A stretch of DNA of 36,666 nucleotides from a virus. The translations under genes were made by a program, and so were the position numbers. The notes under the pieces were generated by a model. That model did no database searches. It saw nothing but the letters and a program-made list of their open reading frames with translations, and had not been told where the DNA came from. Shown one piece after another: positions 1-6,783 of this stretch (position 1 is its first letter; every line of letters begins with the position of its first letter). Location of the stretch: IMG/VR virus record IMGVR_UViG_3300009418_003638, positions 1-36,666 of that record. One strand, 5' to 3'.

Positions 1-960
1 GGAACTTCCTCACTGTATGGAGGAACCAATGGAGACTTGGCTGACAATAGTGGTTCCTTTAATGATACCATAAGAAGTGCCTTCATTGGCAGTCAAGCAA
101 GTAAGACTGGAATCTATGCTTTAGACGACGAGTCTTTGAACATTTCAATGGCGTGTATACCTGGTATAAGTGATCAAATTCTCCAGAATACTCTCGTATC
201 CATTGCGGAAACCTCTCAAAATTTCATGGCTTTGGTGTCCCCTCCGAAAGGGCTTACCTCAGCGCAAGATGCGATTAACTGGACCAACGGAGTCTTCACT
301 GGAAGGACTGCTGCATTGAATAGTTCTTACGCTGCTGTGTACTGGCCTTGGGTCAAAATATTCGATGTCTTTAGCGCAGCCGATACATGGGTTGATCCTG
401 CGGCATTTGCCATAGGAGCCATGTGCGAAACAGACAGAATTGCAAACACGTGGTCTGCACCAGCAGGCCTTGTTAGAGGAAGACTAACGCGTCCTTTTGA
501 TGTCGAGGTATCCCTAAATCAGGGTGATCGAGATGCTCTTTACGGGGCTGGCGAATGCGTAAACCCAATTGTTAAGTTTGCTGGTGATGGAATTGTTATC
601 TGGGGGCAGAAAACTACCCAGAGGGCTTCCACAGCTCTTGACAGAGTTAATATAAGACGTATGATGATTATCATCCGCAAGATACTTTTGGCTTCAACGA
701 GACCTCTCGTGTTCGAGCCTAACGATCCTATTACTTGGAGTCGAGTCGTCAACATCGTACAACCTCTTCTTAATAATATCAAGAATGGGAGAGGGATCAC
801 CGAGTTTAGGGTCGTCTGTGATGAAACCACTAATACACCACTAAGGGTCGATAGAAATGAGATGTGGTGTAGAATCCTCATCAAACCCACAAAGACTGCA
901 GAAGTGTTTGTAATTGAATTGAACCTTACCAACCAGTCCGCTGATATTGGAACAACTTAA
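1..960 (+). CDS. Contractile tail sheath protein (5' partial)
   Basis: This is the C-terminal part of a phage tail sheath subunit, which polymerises around the tail tube and contracts to drive injection. The frame is open from base 1, so the N-terminus lies upstream; the TTG at 37 is only an internal codon. The 319 visible residues carry sheath-family signatures in the expected order: ALYGAGECVNPI, then VIWGQKTT, then a helix RRMMIIIRKIL, then FEPNDPITW, and a final beta-rich stretch. The tail tube gene follows 27 bases downstream, the usual sheath-tube order. The assignment rests on motif recognition and synteny and is strong. Domains specific to the missing N-terminus cannot be judged. Confidence 0.93.
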   Translation, partial: GTSSLYGGTNGDLADNSGSFNDTIRSAFIGSQASKTGIYALDDESLNISMACIPGISDQILQNTLVSIAETSQNFMALVSPPKGLTSAQDAINWTNGVFTGRTAALNSSYAAVYWPWVKIFDVFSAADTWVDPAAFAIGAMCETDRIANTWSAPAGLVRGRLTRPFDVEVSLNQGDRDALYGAGECVNPIVKFAGDGIVIWGQKTTQRASTALDRVNIRRMMIIIRKILLASTRPLVFEPNDPITWSRVVNIVQPLLNNIKNGRGITEFRVVCDETTNTPLRVDRNEMWCRILIKPTKTAEVFVIELNLTNQSADIGTT

Positions 961-987
961 ACTATATAGAATAGAGGACATTTACTA

Positions 988-1569
988 ATGGCTAGAGGAT
1001 ACTACGCAAATCAAACTGACAGAACTCTTAACATAGGAGATCTTCCGACTTTATCTGAAGGTCTTGAATCATACCGTGCTTTCCAATGGGAAGTAGAAAT
1101 CGCAATGCCTCCTGGTATGGAGGGAACCGATGATACTGTTTTAACTTTGGCAGCCAAACAAGTGACGAGTATTGGATTTACTTCCGAAGATATCATTGCC
1201 GATAGAGTCAACGACAAGTTTTACTACCCTGGAAAAGTTACTCCGGAAGAAGTTACTATTACTTTCGATAACTTGGTTAGAGGACAACTCGCGGAGACTT
1301 TGTTCAATTGGATGAGTACTGCATATGACCCTATCAACGGGGTTTTCACTCCCAACTTTACCCAAGGAGATCCCACAGGAGGATTTAAAACTCGTGTAAA
1401 GCTTTATCAACTTGATAATACGATGACCCCTGTTAAAATGATTTACTTGTATGGAGCATATCCAAAAGCTTGGAAAACGGCTGAATTTAATTATGGTACT
1501 AACGAGTTTCACACAGTGGAACTCATCCTTAGATTTGATTTTGCTGTACAATATGCCGGTACTGATTAA
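988..1569 (+). CDS. Tail tube protein (gp19-like)
   Basis: Forms the inner tail tube through which DNA passes. The 193-residue length and the pattern RAFQWEVEIAMP near the N-terminus, a central DKFYYPGK..PEEVTITFDN segment and a C-terminal AYPKAW..EFNYGTNEFHTVELILRFD strand pair are typical of the T4 gp19 tube family. An AGAGGA ribosome-binding site at about 974-979 precedes the ATG at 988. It follows the sheath gene directly, as in most myoviruses. A strong hairpin and a TATAATA element lie just after the stop, so transcription probably changes here. Confidence 0.92.
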   Translation: MARGYYANQTDRTLNIGDLPTLSEGLESYRAFQWEVEIAMPPGMEGTDDTVLTLAAKQVTSIGFTSEDIIADRVNDKFYYPGKVTPEEVTITFDNLVRGQLAETLFNWMSTAYDPINGVFTPNFTQGDPTGGFKTRVKLYQLDNTMTPVKMIYLYGAYPKAWKTAEFNYGTNEFHTVELILRFDFAVQYAGTD

Positions 1570-1584
1570 AAATTTAAAATAATT

Positions 1585-1595
1585 TACTATAATAG
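1585..1595 (+). promoter_or_regulatory. Putative late promoter, TACTATAATAG
   Basis: The sequence TACTATAATAG lies between the tube gene and the next gene. TATAAT (1588-1593 by the core) is followed after five bases by an ATG at 1599, the same spacing seen upstream of RecA (29712) and of the late sigma gene. No -35 hexamer is evident, as in T4-type late promoters. The element overlaps the left arm of a 12-bp hairpin. The call is inferred from recurrence only; TATAAT also occurs inside genes of this AT-rich DNA. Confidence 0.4.
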
Positions 1596-1624
1596 GGAAT
1601 GTCTCGTATGGAACATTCCCTATT
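1591..1624 (+). terminator. 12-bp perfect hairpin after tail tube gene
   Basis: The arms AATAGGGAATGT (1591-1602) and ACATTCCCTATT (1613-1624) are exact inverted repeats around a ten-base loop. The hairpin could end the sheath-tube transcript, but the bases after it (TATGTTTGAG) are only weakly U-rich. Because it starts inside a TATAATA element, it could instead be the protective 5' stem of a new transcript. Either reading is inference. Confidence 0.45.
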
Positions 1625-1640
1625 TATGTTTGAGGGCTAA
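1599..1640 (+). CDS. Possible 13-residue leader peptide
   Basis: An ATG five bases after the TATAAT core opens the frame MSRMEHSLFMFEG, which ends at TAA 1638-1640. That stop overlaps the ATG (1640) of the following large gene as TAATG, the classic arrangement for translational coupling. Its codons run through the hairpin, so ribosomes reading it would melt the stem. It is too short for any homology argument and may be chance. Confidence 0.2.
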   Translation: MSRMEHSLFMFEG

Positions 1641-4279
1641 TGCATATTCTTACAGATCTCCTAGATACCTACTCTAAACTTAGAAAGAGGAGGTATTCTC
1701 TGTCAGAAGCCCTCTTAGGAGAGCAAGGCGGTTCCAGGGAACTTTCTCTAAACAGAGAATTTCCAGAAGGGTCATACGAGGAGAAGGATTTACAAAGTTT
1801 GTTGCACACTGCAAAATCTCCTGCTACTGGTGGGATATCAGCTGACAATATCGGCCTCTCTCCTTTTATTGGGACATCAACTGAAGACCCTGGAATGGTG
1901 GCTTGGAGAGATTACCAAGGAAACAAGCACAGCGCTAGTCAAGATACCCTAATACAATACTTAGAGTTGAGGTTGAAGGATGAGGATGAAGCAGGTCTTG
2001 AAGCGGAAGATCTTGGAGCGGAAGACCCTGCTGTCATGGAAATGCCTGTCCTGCACCCGGAAGCTCAGAATATCCTCGGATTGGCACCCCGAATTGAAGA
2101 CTTAGCTAACGACCCAGCTCTCAATATACCAGATAAGGATGGTGACCTTAAGGAGAGGGCACGCCTCTTAGTTCAAGGTATAGCAGACAAAATCGAAAAT
2201 AGGATGACACCGGGAGTTACTCTATGGTCACAGCAGTTTGCTGGAATATATGAGCTCGAGGGTGAGGATTTCGGAGAAGAAGCTATAAAAGAATTCGTTG
2301 ATGACTTCGGTAGCTTCCTGTCCATTTTGTCAGATGCTGCTAAAAATGAAGGAGCTTGTTTCGAGGTGGGGGGTCGCCAGGAGAGAGAAAAGATTTTGAA
2401 TAGATTTTTCACTAGAGGAGGTACTGGTCAACAAAGTAAGCTTATGTATGGGTCTTTGACAAGCGATGCAGAAAAGCCCTTGATGTCTGCTGGTATTCAA
2501 ACAGAGAAGCTTAAAGACCACAGCAGCGTGAATCGTTATCAAGGTACTCATTTTACTGGTAGACTTCTGAGTTCCTCCCCTGGTGTAAAAGTGAGCAACC
2601 CTCTTTTTGATATTATAGATGCTGTGAGAAAGGTCAAGAAGTGTGATAGTGGAGAGCAGTTAATTTCGTCCACCGGTAGTGCAGGAGGATCTGACTGGCC
2701 TACTATAAGGTCACGAGTAGACGAGACAGCCCCTCTTATTGCAAATGCTTTCGTAGATTGGGTAGAGCTATCTCCCAGCCGGAAGAAAGAGAGATTGGGT
2801 GAGGAAATTACTGCAGCTCTTCGTCTCTCCATAGGAGCTATTGAATCCAGAACTAACAAGTTTATCGAGTTTGTTAGAGACGCACATGGATCCTTCGATG
2901 GGATTGAGAAAATGTATCCAGATGTTGTAGCGGATGCAGAGGAGTTTCTGGAGCATGCTTTTGGGGATAAGGTTCTAGAGGGTCTTGTTACGGACAAGGA
3001 TGTGAAGAAATTGGCTGTACTAACGGTAGCTTCTTATATGATACCAGAATTAGAGGTCGCTGCGGAGCTCCGTTCATTTCCTGGTTTTGTTGGGATGACT
3101 AATCAGTTTGGAGGAGTGACGCTAAACAAGCTTACAGGCTATGTAGATCCTAGTAGATTACCGCATGGTGGGAATGGATCTGAGAGAGCTGAAAAATTTA
3201 AAGGCGATAGCGCATTGGTATTTAAGGATAAAGCATCTGCAGAGAGATATTTACAAGGGAACGGTTCCACACACACTTCCTCGCGCCAACGTCTTTTCCA
3301 AGAAGATCCACAAACTGGTTACTACTTAATCCCACGTGAGCACAAAAATCCTGATCCGAGAAGAGGTGAGGCTCATGTGCAGTTTGGAAGAGACGCGATA
3401 AGTCCAAAGGGTCTCCACTCCCTAGCTTCGAATCAAGTTTTTGAGACTCATCTTAATGCTCTACAGGAAAAGAACGTAAGCCCACAAGATTTGAATAGAG
3501 TGCGGGCTGCTCGTCGGCGCTCGATATCAAATTCGGACAGGGTACGAAAAGCTCTTGCTTCTCCCGTAAAACCACCTGGAGTTGACCCTGCCGCGTACTT
3601 GAGGGACCCAAACACCTTGGACTCTCTTTTAGGAGATCTACAGGCAGCACGAGCAAACTGTACTTTTCCACAAAATGACCAAATAAGTGATGTGATAGAC
3701 CGTTTAGAGCGGTACCAACGTGATCCTAATGGCGATAAGCAAAGGAGGAATAAGGAGGGTTTATTCACTGAGACTTGGCATACTTTCAATCGTCTGAATG
3801 GAGACAAGCCAGCAAGCCCCAAAGAGATAGAGGCGGCTGCTGCCATGGATTTTCTTATGGGTGGAGCGTCTACTGCGGAGAAAATGATTAGTTTCAGAGT
3901 TGGATCAAGAGGAGATATGCTTATGATTCCTCAGAGTGTACTTTTTGATGACTTAGCCACTGAACTTACAACAGGTACTGGGATATATAACGCGAAAACA
4001 AACTCCGAAGGTATTGAAGTAGTAGCTGATCCTAAGGGATTCAAGATGTATAGAGGTGGTAGGGAGAGCGGGAAGAATATTGTAGAGGTACGTTACAGAG
4101 CACGAGGAGATGGAGGTCCTGGTTCCATGATGGAAGTCTCTGTAAGTCCCAGCGAAATGGTTAGAAGGAGCAAAGGACGCAGGGGAGGGTTAGGAGAATC
4201 GAGAAGTCTAGAAATTAAAGCCCTAATACGTGAAACCATCGTTGAAGTTTTCGAAGAAATGTTCATTCGGAAGGCTTAG
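1640..4279 (+). CDS. Large protein of unknown function, probable virion or assembly protein
   Basis: I do not recognise this 879-residue protein. Visible features: an N-terminal helix rich in basic residues (LLDTYSKLRKRRYSL), an acidic linker at about residues 113-132 (repeated E, D and A), long mixed alpha regions, and an amphipathic C-terminus (SLEIKALIRETIVEVFEEMF). There is no signal peptide, no clear membrane segment and no recognisable catalytic motif. Cysteines are few. It sits directly after sheath and tube genes on the same strand behind its own promoter-like element, so a structural, assembly or co-injected role is plausible; this is inference from position. The start at 1640 overlaps the stop of a possible leader peptide. 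Its last 57 bases overlap the end of a convergent nuclease gene. Confidence 0.75.
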   Translation: MHILTDLLDTYSKLRKRRYSLSEALLGEQGGSRELSLNREFPEGSYEEKDLQSLLHTAKSPATGGISADNIGLSPFIGTSTEDPGMVAWRDYQGNKHSASQDTLIQYLELRLKDEDEAGLEAEDLGAEDPAVMEMPVLHPEAQNILGLAPRIEDLANDPALNIPDKDGDLKERARLLVQGIADKIENRMTPGVTLWSQQFAGIYELEGEDFGEEAIKEFVDDFGSFLSILSDAAKNEGACFEVGGRQEREKILNRFFTRGGTGQQSKLMYGSLTSDAEKPLMSAGIQTEKLKDHSSVNRYQGTHFTGRLLSSSPGVKVSNPLFDIIDAVRKVKKCDSGEQLISSTGSAGGSDWPTIRSRVDETAPLIANAFVDWVELSPSRKKERLGEEITAALRLSIGAIESRTNKFIEFVRDAHGSFDGIEKMYPDVVADAEEFLEHAFGDKVLEGLVTDKDVKKLAVLTVASYMIPELEVAAELRSFPGFVGMTNQFGGVTLNKLTGYVDPSRLPHGGNGSERAEKFKGDSALVFKDKASAERYLQGNGSTHTSSRQRLFQEDPQTGYYLIPREHKNPDPRRGEAHVQFGRDAISPKGLHSLASNQVFETHLNALQEKNVSPQDLNRVRAARRRSISNSDRVRKALASPVKPPGVDPAAYLRDPNTLDSLLGDLQAARANCTFPQNDQISDVIDRLERYQRDPNGDKQRRNKEGLFTETWHTFNRLNGDKPASPKEIEAAAAMDFLMGGASTAEKMISFRVGSRGDMLMIPQSVLFDDLATELTTGTGIYNAKTNSEGIEVVADPKGFKMYRGGRESGKNIVEVRYRARGDGGPGSMMEVSVSPSEMVRRSKGRRGGLGESRSLEIKALIRETIVEVFEEMFIRKA

Positions 4280-4762
4280 AAAGTCCTCTAGAAGGTACAC
4301 ATAATACTTTTCCTGAATTCTCAGTTGTTCCTTAATAGGATGAGCTTTTTCGGTTATTACTATTTCCTTCTGTCTATCTTTTTTGTATATTAGGAGCCAT
4401 TCTCTGTTGGATGTCTTTGCATCCCTCTTAGCTTGCTCTATGAAAGAGTACAAATCACTCTTTTCTTTCCATATGTCTTCCAGCTTCACGTCATAGCCTT
4501 TCTTAGCCTCTATGACGAACTTAAATGATTCCGGAGTGATTAGATCCCCATGAACTTTCAAGTGCTCAGGGAGCGTGTGTGTGGTTCCAAAAGCACCGGA
4601 TCCAGGGGTTCTACAAAACTCCTTTGTGTTGAATCTTGAGTTCAGTTTCTTTGCAAGAGCTCTTTCAAAATTGTTTCCCTTTGCTCGGCTGTTTATGCGT
4701 GGTTTTTTGTAAAATTCGTTTTCCAAGTTTAATAGTTTATTTGGGTTCATTTTCTTATTCAT
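4223..4762 (-). CDS. PD-(D/E)XK nuclease, Holliday-junction-resolvase-like
   Basis: A 179-residue protein with the layout of archaeal Hjc-type and related phage resolvases. An N-terminal helix RAKGNNFERALAKKL supplies E33. A CRTPGSGAFG segment follows, then HGDLI with D73, then FKFVIEAKKGYD with the E85-x-K87 pair. The order E - GSG - D - ExK is the hallmark of the PD-(D/E)XK fold. Likely roles are resolving branched DNA before packaging (the job of gp49 in T4) or another structure-specific cut. It lies on the minus strand, tail to tail with the large structural gene. A second ATG 12 bases inside the frame (MNPN) is an alternative start. Fold confidence is high; exact substrate is inferred. 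Confidence 0.75.
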   Translation of the reverse strand: MNKKMNPNKLLNLENEFYKKPRINSRAKGNNFERALAKKLNSRFNTKEFCRTPGSGAFGTTHTLPEHLKVHGDLITPESFKFVIEAKKGYDVKLEDIWKEKSDLYSFIEQAKRDAKTSNREWLLIYKKDRQKEIVITEKAHPIKEQLRIQEKYYVYLLEDFLSLPNEHFFENFNDGFTY

Positions 4763-4766
4763 CAGC

Positions 4767-4777
4767 TTTAATAGTGC
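4767..4777 (+). promoter_or_regulatory. Putative late-type promoter, TTTAATAGTGC
   Basis: TTTAAT followed by AGTGC lies exactly five bases before the ATG at 4778, matching the TATAAT-N5-ATG spacing at 1599, 29712 and, on the other strand, 5778. It occupies most of the 15-base gap between two divergent genes. Support is spacing and resemblance only. Confidence 0.3.
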
Positions 4778-5119
4778 ATGGAAAGGATTCGCGTTCCTTT
4801 ATTTACTTTCGACCCTACAAAAATTAACTGGAATTTTAAACTTAAAAGGAGTAAGAGAAGATTGAAACTATACATTAAGATGACTAAAGCAGAGACTGAG
4901 CAGTGGGATGCCCTGCGTGAAGCTATTAAACCGCCAGAGTCCGATGACAGTGAATTTGCAAAAGTTTTGTTTTTTAAAGGTATTGAGTCCTTTATGACTC
5001 AGTTGACTGATCGTATCAATAGCATGACAGATGAAGAAAAAGAGAACATTCTTAAACAGAGTGGGCTCGATGCGTCTTCTCTTGATTTCTCTGGTACATC
5101 AGAGAGAATTGATGGCTGA
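4778..5119 (+). CDS. Small protein of unknown function
   Basis: A 113-residue frame that I do not recognise. The first 34 residues are basic and may not be translated. The compact part begins MTKAETEQWDAL (ATG at 4880) and is acidic and helical, with a tail SLDFSGTSERIDG. Three starts compete: ATG 4778, five bases after a TTTAAT element; TTG 4862, ten bases after AGGAG; and ATG 4880, with no obvious ribosome-binding site. The next gene starts inside its last codons (ATGGCTGA), so the two are probably co-translated. No function is claimed. Confidence 0.65.
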   Translation: MERIRVPLFTFDPTKINWNFKLKRSKRRLKLYIKMTKAETEQWDALREAIKPPESDDSEFAKVLFFKGIESFMTQLTDRINSMTDEEKENILKQSGLDASSLDFSGTSERIDG

Positions 5120-5444
5120 GAGACTCGTAGAAGAGCTCAGCAAAGAGACTCAGCTCAATAACCTAGTAAGAAAAAGGAAAGAGCAGGATTTTTGTCTCTT
5201 GTACTATAGCTTATGGGGTAAAGACTGTAACGAGATACTGAAAATCATAGAGGAGTGGAAGAAAGAGGAAGGATATGAAAGACTATATTTAATCAATAGT
5301 TGGGATCTCCCTCATGCGTTCACTGCATTTCATATTACGAGAGTTCCAAGCCTCGTGAAAACAACCAAGGGACGTATCCAGGTGATTGACTACTATCCAC
5401 GGATATATTCTTATTTCAAGTCTGGTATTCGTCAGGAGTCCTGA
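5112..5444 (+). CDS. Thioredoxin-fold protein with a GxxC active site
   Basis: A 110-residue protein starting at ATG 5112, which overlaps the upstream stop; the longer in-frame extension from 5031 would be read inside that gene and is rejected. The strand-helix FCLLYYSLWGKDCNEILKIIEEW matches the thioredoxin position of WCGPCK, but the first cysteine is glycine (GKDC). The later ITRVPSLV matches the conserved cis-proline loop, followed by a beta hairpin TKGRIQVIDYY. With one active-site cysteine it is unlikely to be a general dithiol reductant; it may act as a monothiol protein or a structural partner. Its 3' end overlaps the convergent sigma gene by 29 bases. Confidence 0.6.
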   Translation: MAERLVEELSKETQLNNLVRKRKEQDFCLLYYSLWGKDCNEILKIIEEWKKEEGYERLYLINSWDLPHAFTAFHITRVPSLVKTTKGRIQVIDYYPRIYSYFKSGIRQES

Positions 5445-5778
5445 GATTTTGATATTTTTGAATTTTTTCCGAGTATTTTTTATTTTTAGTGTACATCAAT
5501 TTTAAATTATTAACGAACACCGTGGTAAAATAATTGAACGCTGAGCCACTTTTAGGATTGAAATTTTTCAGAACTCGAAAAGCTAACATGAAGCATTCCT
5601 GTTTTGCATCATCCTGGTCTATTTTGAATTTGAAAGTATGGAGGATGTTTGTTATGAGAAGATCCAACTTGGTAACCAACTCGTCTTCGTATTTTTTAGG
5701 ATCCTCTAAATAATTTTTAATAGTTTTCTCAAAATCTTTATTGTTTAGATAATGAGTCTTTTTTTTAGATTTAACCAT
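5416..5778 (-). CDS. Late-transcription sigma factor, gp55-like
   Basis: A 120-residue protein with a sigma-70 region 2-like core: QDDAKQECFMLAFRVLKNFN, then PKSGSAFNYFTTVFVNNLK, then a basic stretch KNKKYSEKIQKY. The NFNPxSGxAFNYFT pattern is shared with gp55-like late sigma factors of T4-related phages, which direct host RNA polymerase to simple -10-only late promoters. It is shorter than T4 gp55 (185 residues) and lacks the other sigma regions, as expected for this class. It lies on the minus strand. Its start is preceded by CTATAATAAGAT, the motif that recurs before several phage genes, so it may be transcribed from the promoter type it recognises. That link is inference. Confidence 0.7.
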   Translation of the reverse strand: MVKSKKKTHYLNNKDFEKTIKNYLEDPKKYEDELVTKLDLLITNILHTFKFKIDQDDAKQECFMLAFRVLKNFNPKSGSAFNYFTTVFVNNLKLMYTKNKKYSEKIQKYQNLRTPDEYQT

Positions 5779-5790
5779 ATCTTATTATAG
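5779..5790 (-). promoter_or_regulatory. Near-palindromic promoter element between divergent start codons
   Basis: Only 12 bases separate the start codon of the late sigma gene (minus, 5778) from that of the exonuclease gene (plus, 5791). Read on the minus strand they are CTATAATAAGAT, with TATAAT five bases before the ATG. Together with flanking bases, the plus-strand reading ATCTTATTATAGAT is almost a palindrome, so the same DNA could serve both directions. No room exists for ribosome-binding sites, so leaderless starts are possible on either side. Confidence 0.4.
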
Positions 5791-6783
5791 ATGCAAGAAT
5801 TAGAAAATCTCTTTGATTCCTTTGAAAAGGAAGATAGTTCATCCAGTGTTTTCCGGTCCGATGTTGGACCTGAGAAGATTGTTTTTGTGCACGATTCGTA
5901 TACACATAGACGTGGGAGAGTTTACGAATTTTCAGATAAGGAGTTTGGTATTTTATCAAGTCTCCTTAAGAAAACTAAGCTCCCTATTGACTGTTACCAG
6001 TTTGTGGCAGCATTGAAGAGTTTTGATACCCGAGAAGAGGATGTCACTACTGAGGTTTTGACCGCTCATAGAAAGTATTTATCGGAGGATCTTGAAGCTA
6101 TTCAGCCAAGCCTAATAATACCGTTAGGAAACCTGGCTTTGAAAGCTGTTACCAAGAAATCCGGAATATTGTCTAAGCGCGGGAAGGAATTTGCAGTTGA
6201 ACTGGAATCTGGGGAAACAGTCCCTGTGGTACCTACTCTCCACCCTTTCTCTTTGTACGTAGAGCCAAAACTTAGATCCTTATTTGTACAGGATATTAAT
6301 AACGCATATAGCAAGTTTATACTAAAGGAGAACAAGTTTGATGGTTCTCCTTATGAACTCATAAACGGAGATATAGGGAAATTTGATGAGTTGATGGATG
6401 AAGCGGATGGGAGTGATGCCGTATCTTTTGATCTGGAGACTAATGGTCTTGATTTCAAGAAACATAAGATAATGACGATAGGCATTTCATATAAGGAAAA
6501 GCATGCTTTCGTATTCCCTATTTACCATGCGGAATGTGAGTTTTCTCCATCGGAACTTGCACACATAAGGAACCGAGTAAAATCTCTAATGAGAAATGAG
6601 AGAATAATAAAAATTGCACATAATCTGAAATTTGATTATAAATTTCTACGTTCGTGGGGGGTGGAAGAATTTAACAATATGGAGGACACGCAAATAATGC
6701 ACTCTCTGGTTGATGAGAACGTACCTCATGGTTTGATGGATCTTGTGAAACAATATTTTCCTAAAGAACTATTGAAATTTTAA
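5791..6783 (+). CDS. DNA polymerase I N-terminal part: UDG-like domain plus 3'-5' exonuclease
   Basis: A 330-residue protein with two domains. Residues about 25-175 resemble a family 4-type uracil-DNA glycosylase (IIPLGNLALKAV, then TLHPF), as found at the N-terminus of phage SPO1 polymerase; the usual GExPG motif is replaced by HDSYT, so glycosylase activity is doubtful. Residues about 205-325 are the DnaQ-like proofreading domain: Exo I VSFDLETNG (D214, E216) and Exo II IAHNLKFDYKFL (N278, D282). The protein stops after LMDLVKQYF, before the Exo III motif and before any polymerase domain; both lie in the gene at 7832. The gene between is unrelated. The stop overlaps the next ATG as TAATG. 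Confidence 0.85.
   Translation: MQELENLFDSFEKEDSSSSVFRSDVGPEKIVFVHDSYTHRRGRVYEFSDKEFGILSSLLKKTKLPIDCYQFVAALKSFDTREEDVTTEVLTAHRKYLSEDLEAIQPSLIIPLGNLALKAVTKKSGILSKRGKEFAVELESGETVPVVPTLHPFSLYVEPKLRSLFVQDINNAYSKFILKENKFDGSPYELINGDIGKFDELMDEADGSDAVSFDLETNGLDFKKHKIMTIGISYKEKHAFVFPIYHAECEFSPSELAHIRNRVKSLMRNERIIKIAHNLKFDYKFLRSWGVEEFNNMEDTQIMHSLVDENVPHGLMDLVKQYFPKELLKF

Noticed and set aside
37-39. TTG as the start codon of the sheath gene
   Set aside because: The frame is open to the window edge and the visible protein is only the C-terminal part of a sheath subunit.
3448-3846. Minus-strand open frame of 132 codons inside the large unknown gene
   Set aside because: It lies fully within a well-formed plus-strand gene, has low-complexity composition typical of an antisense frame and shows no motif or upstream signal.
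5031-5111. Upstream extension of the thioredoxin-like gene
   Set aside because: It overlaps the preceding gene by far more than the usual few bases and adds residues with no match to the fold; ATG 5112 gives the ATGGCTGA coupling seen elsewhere.
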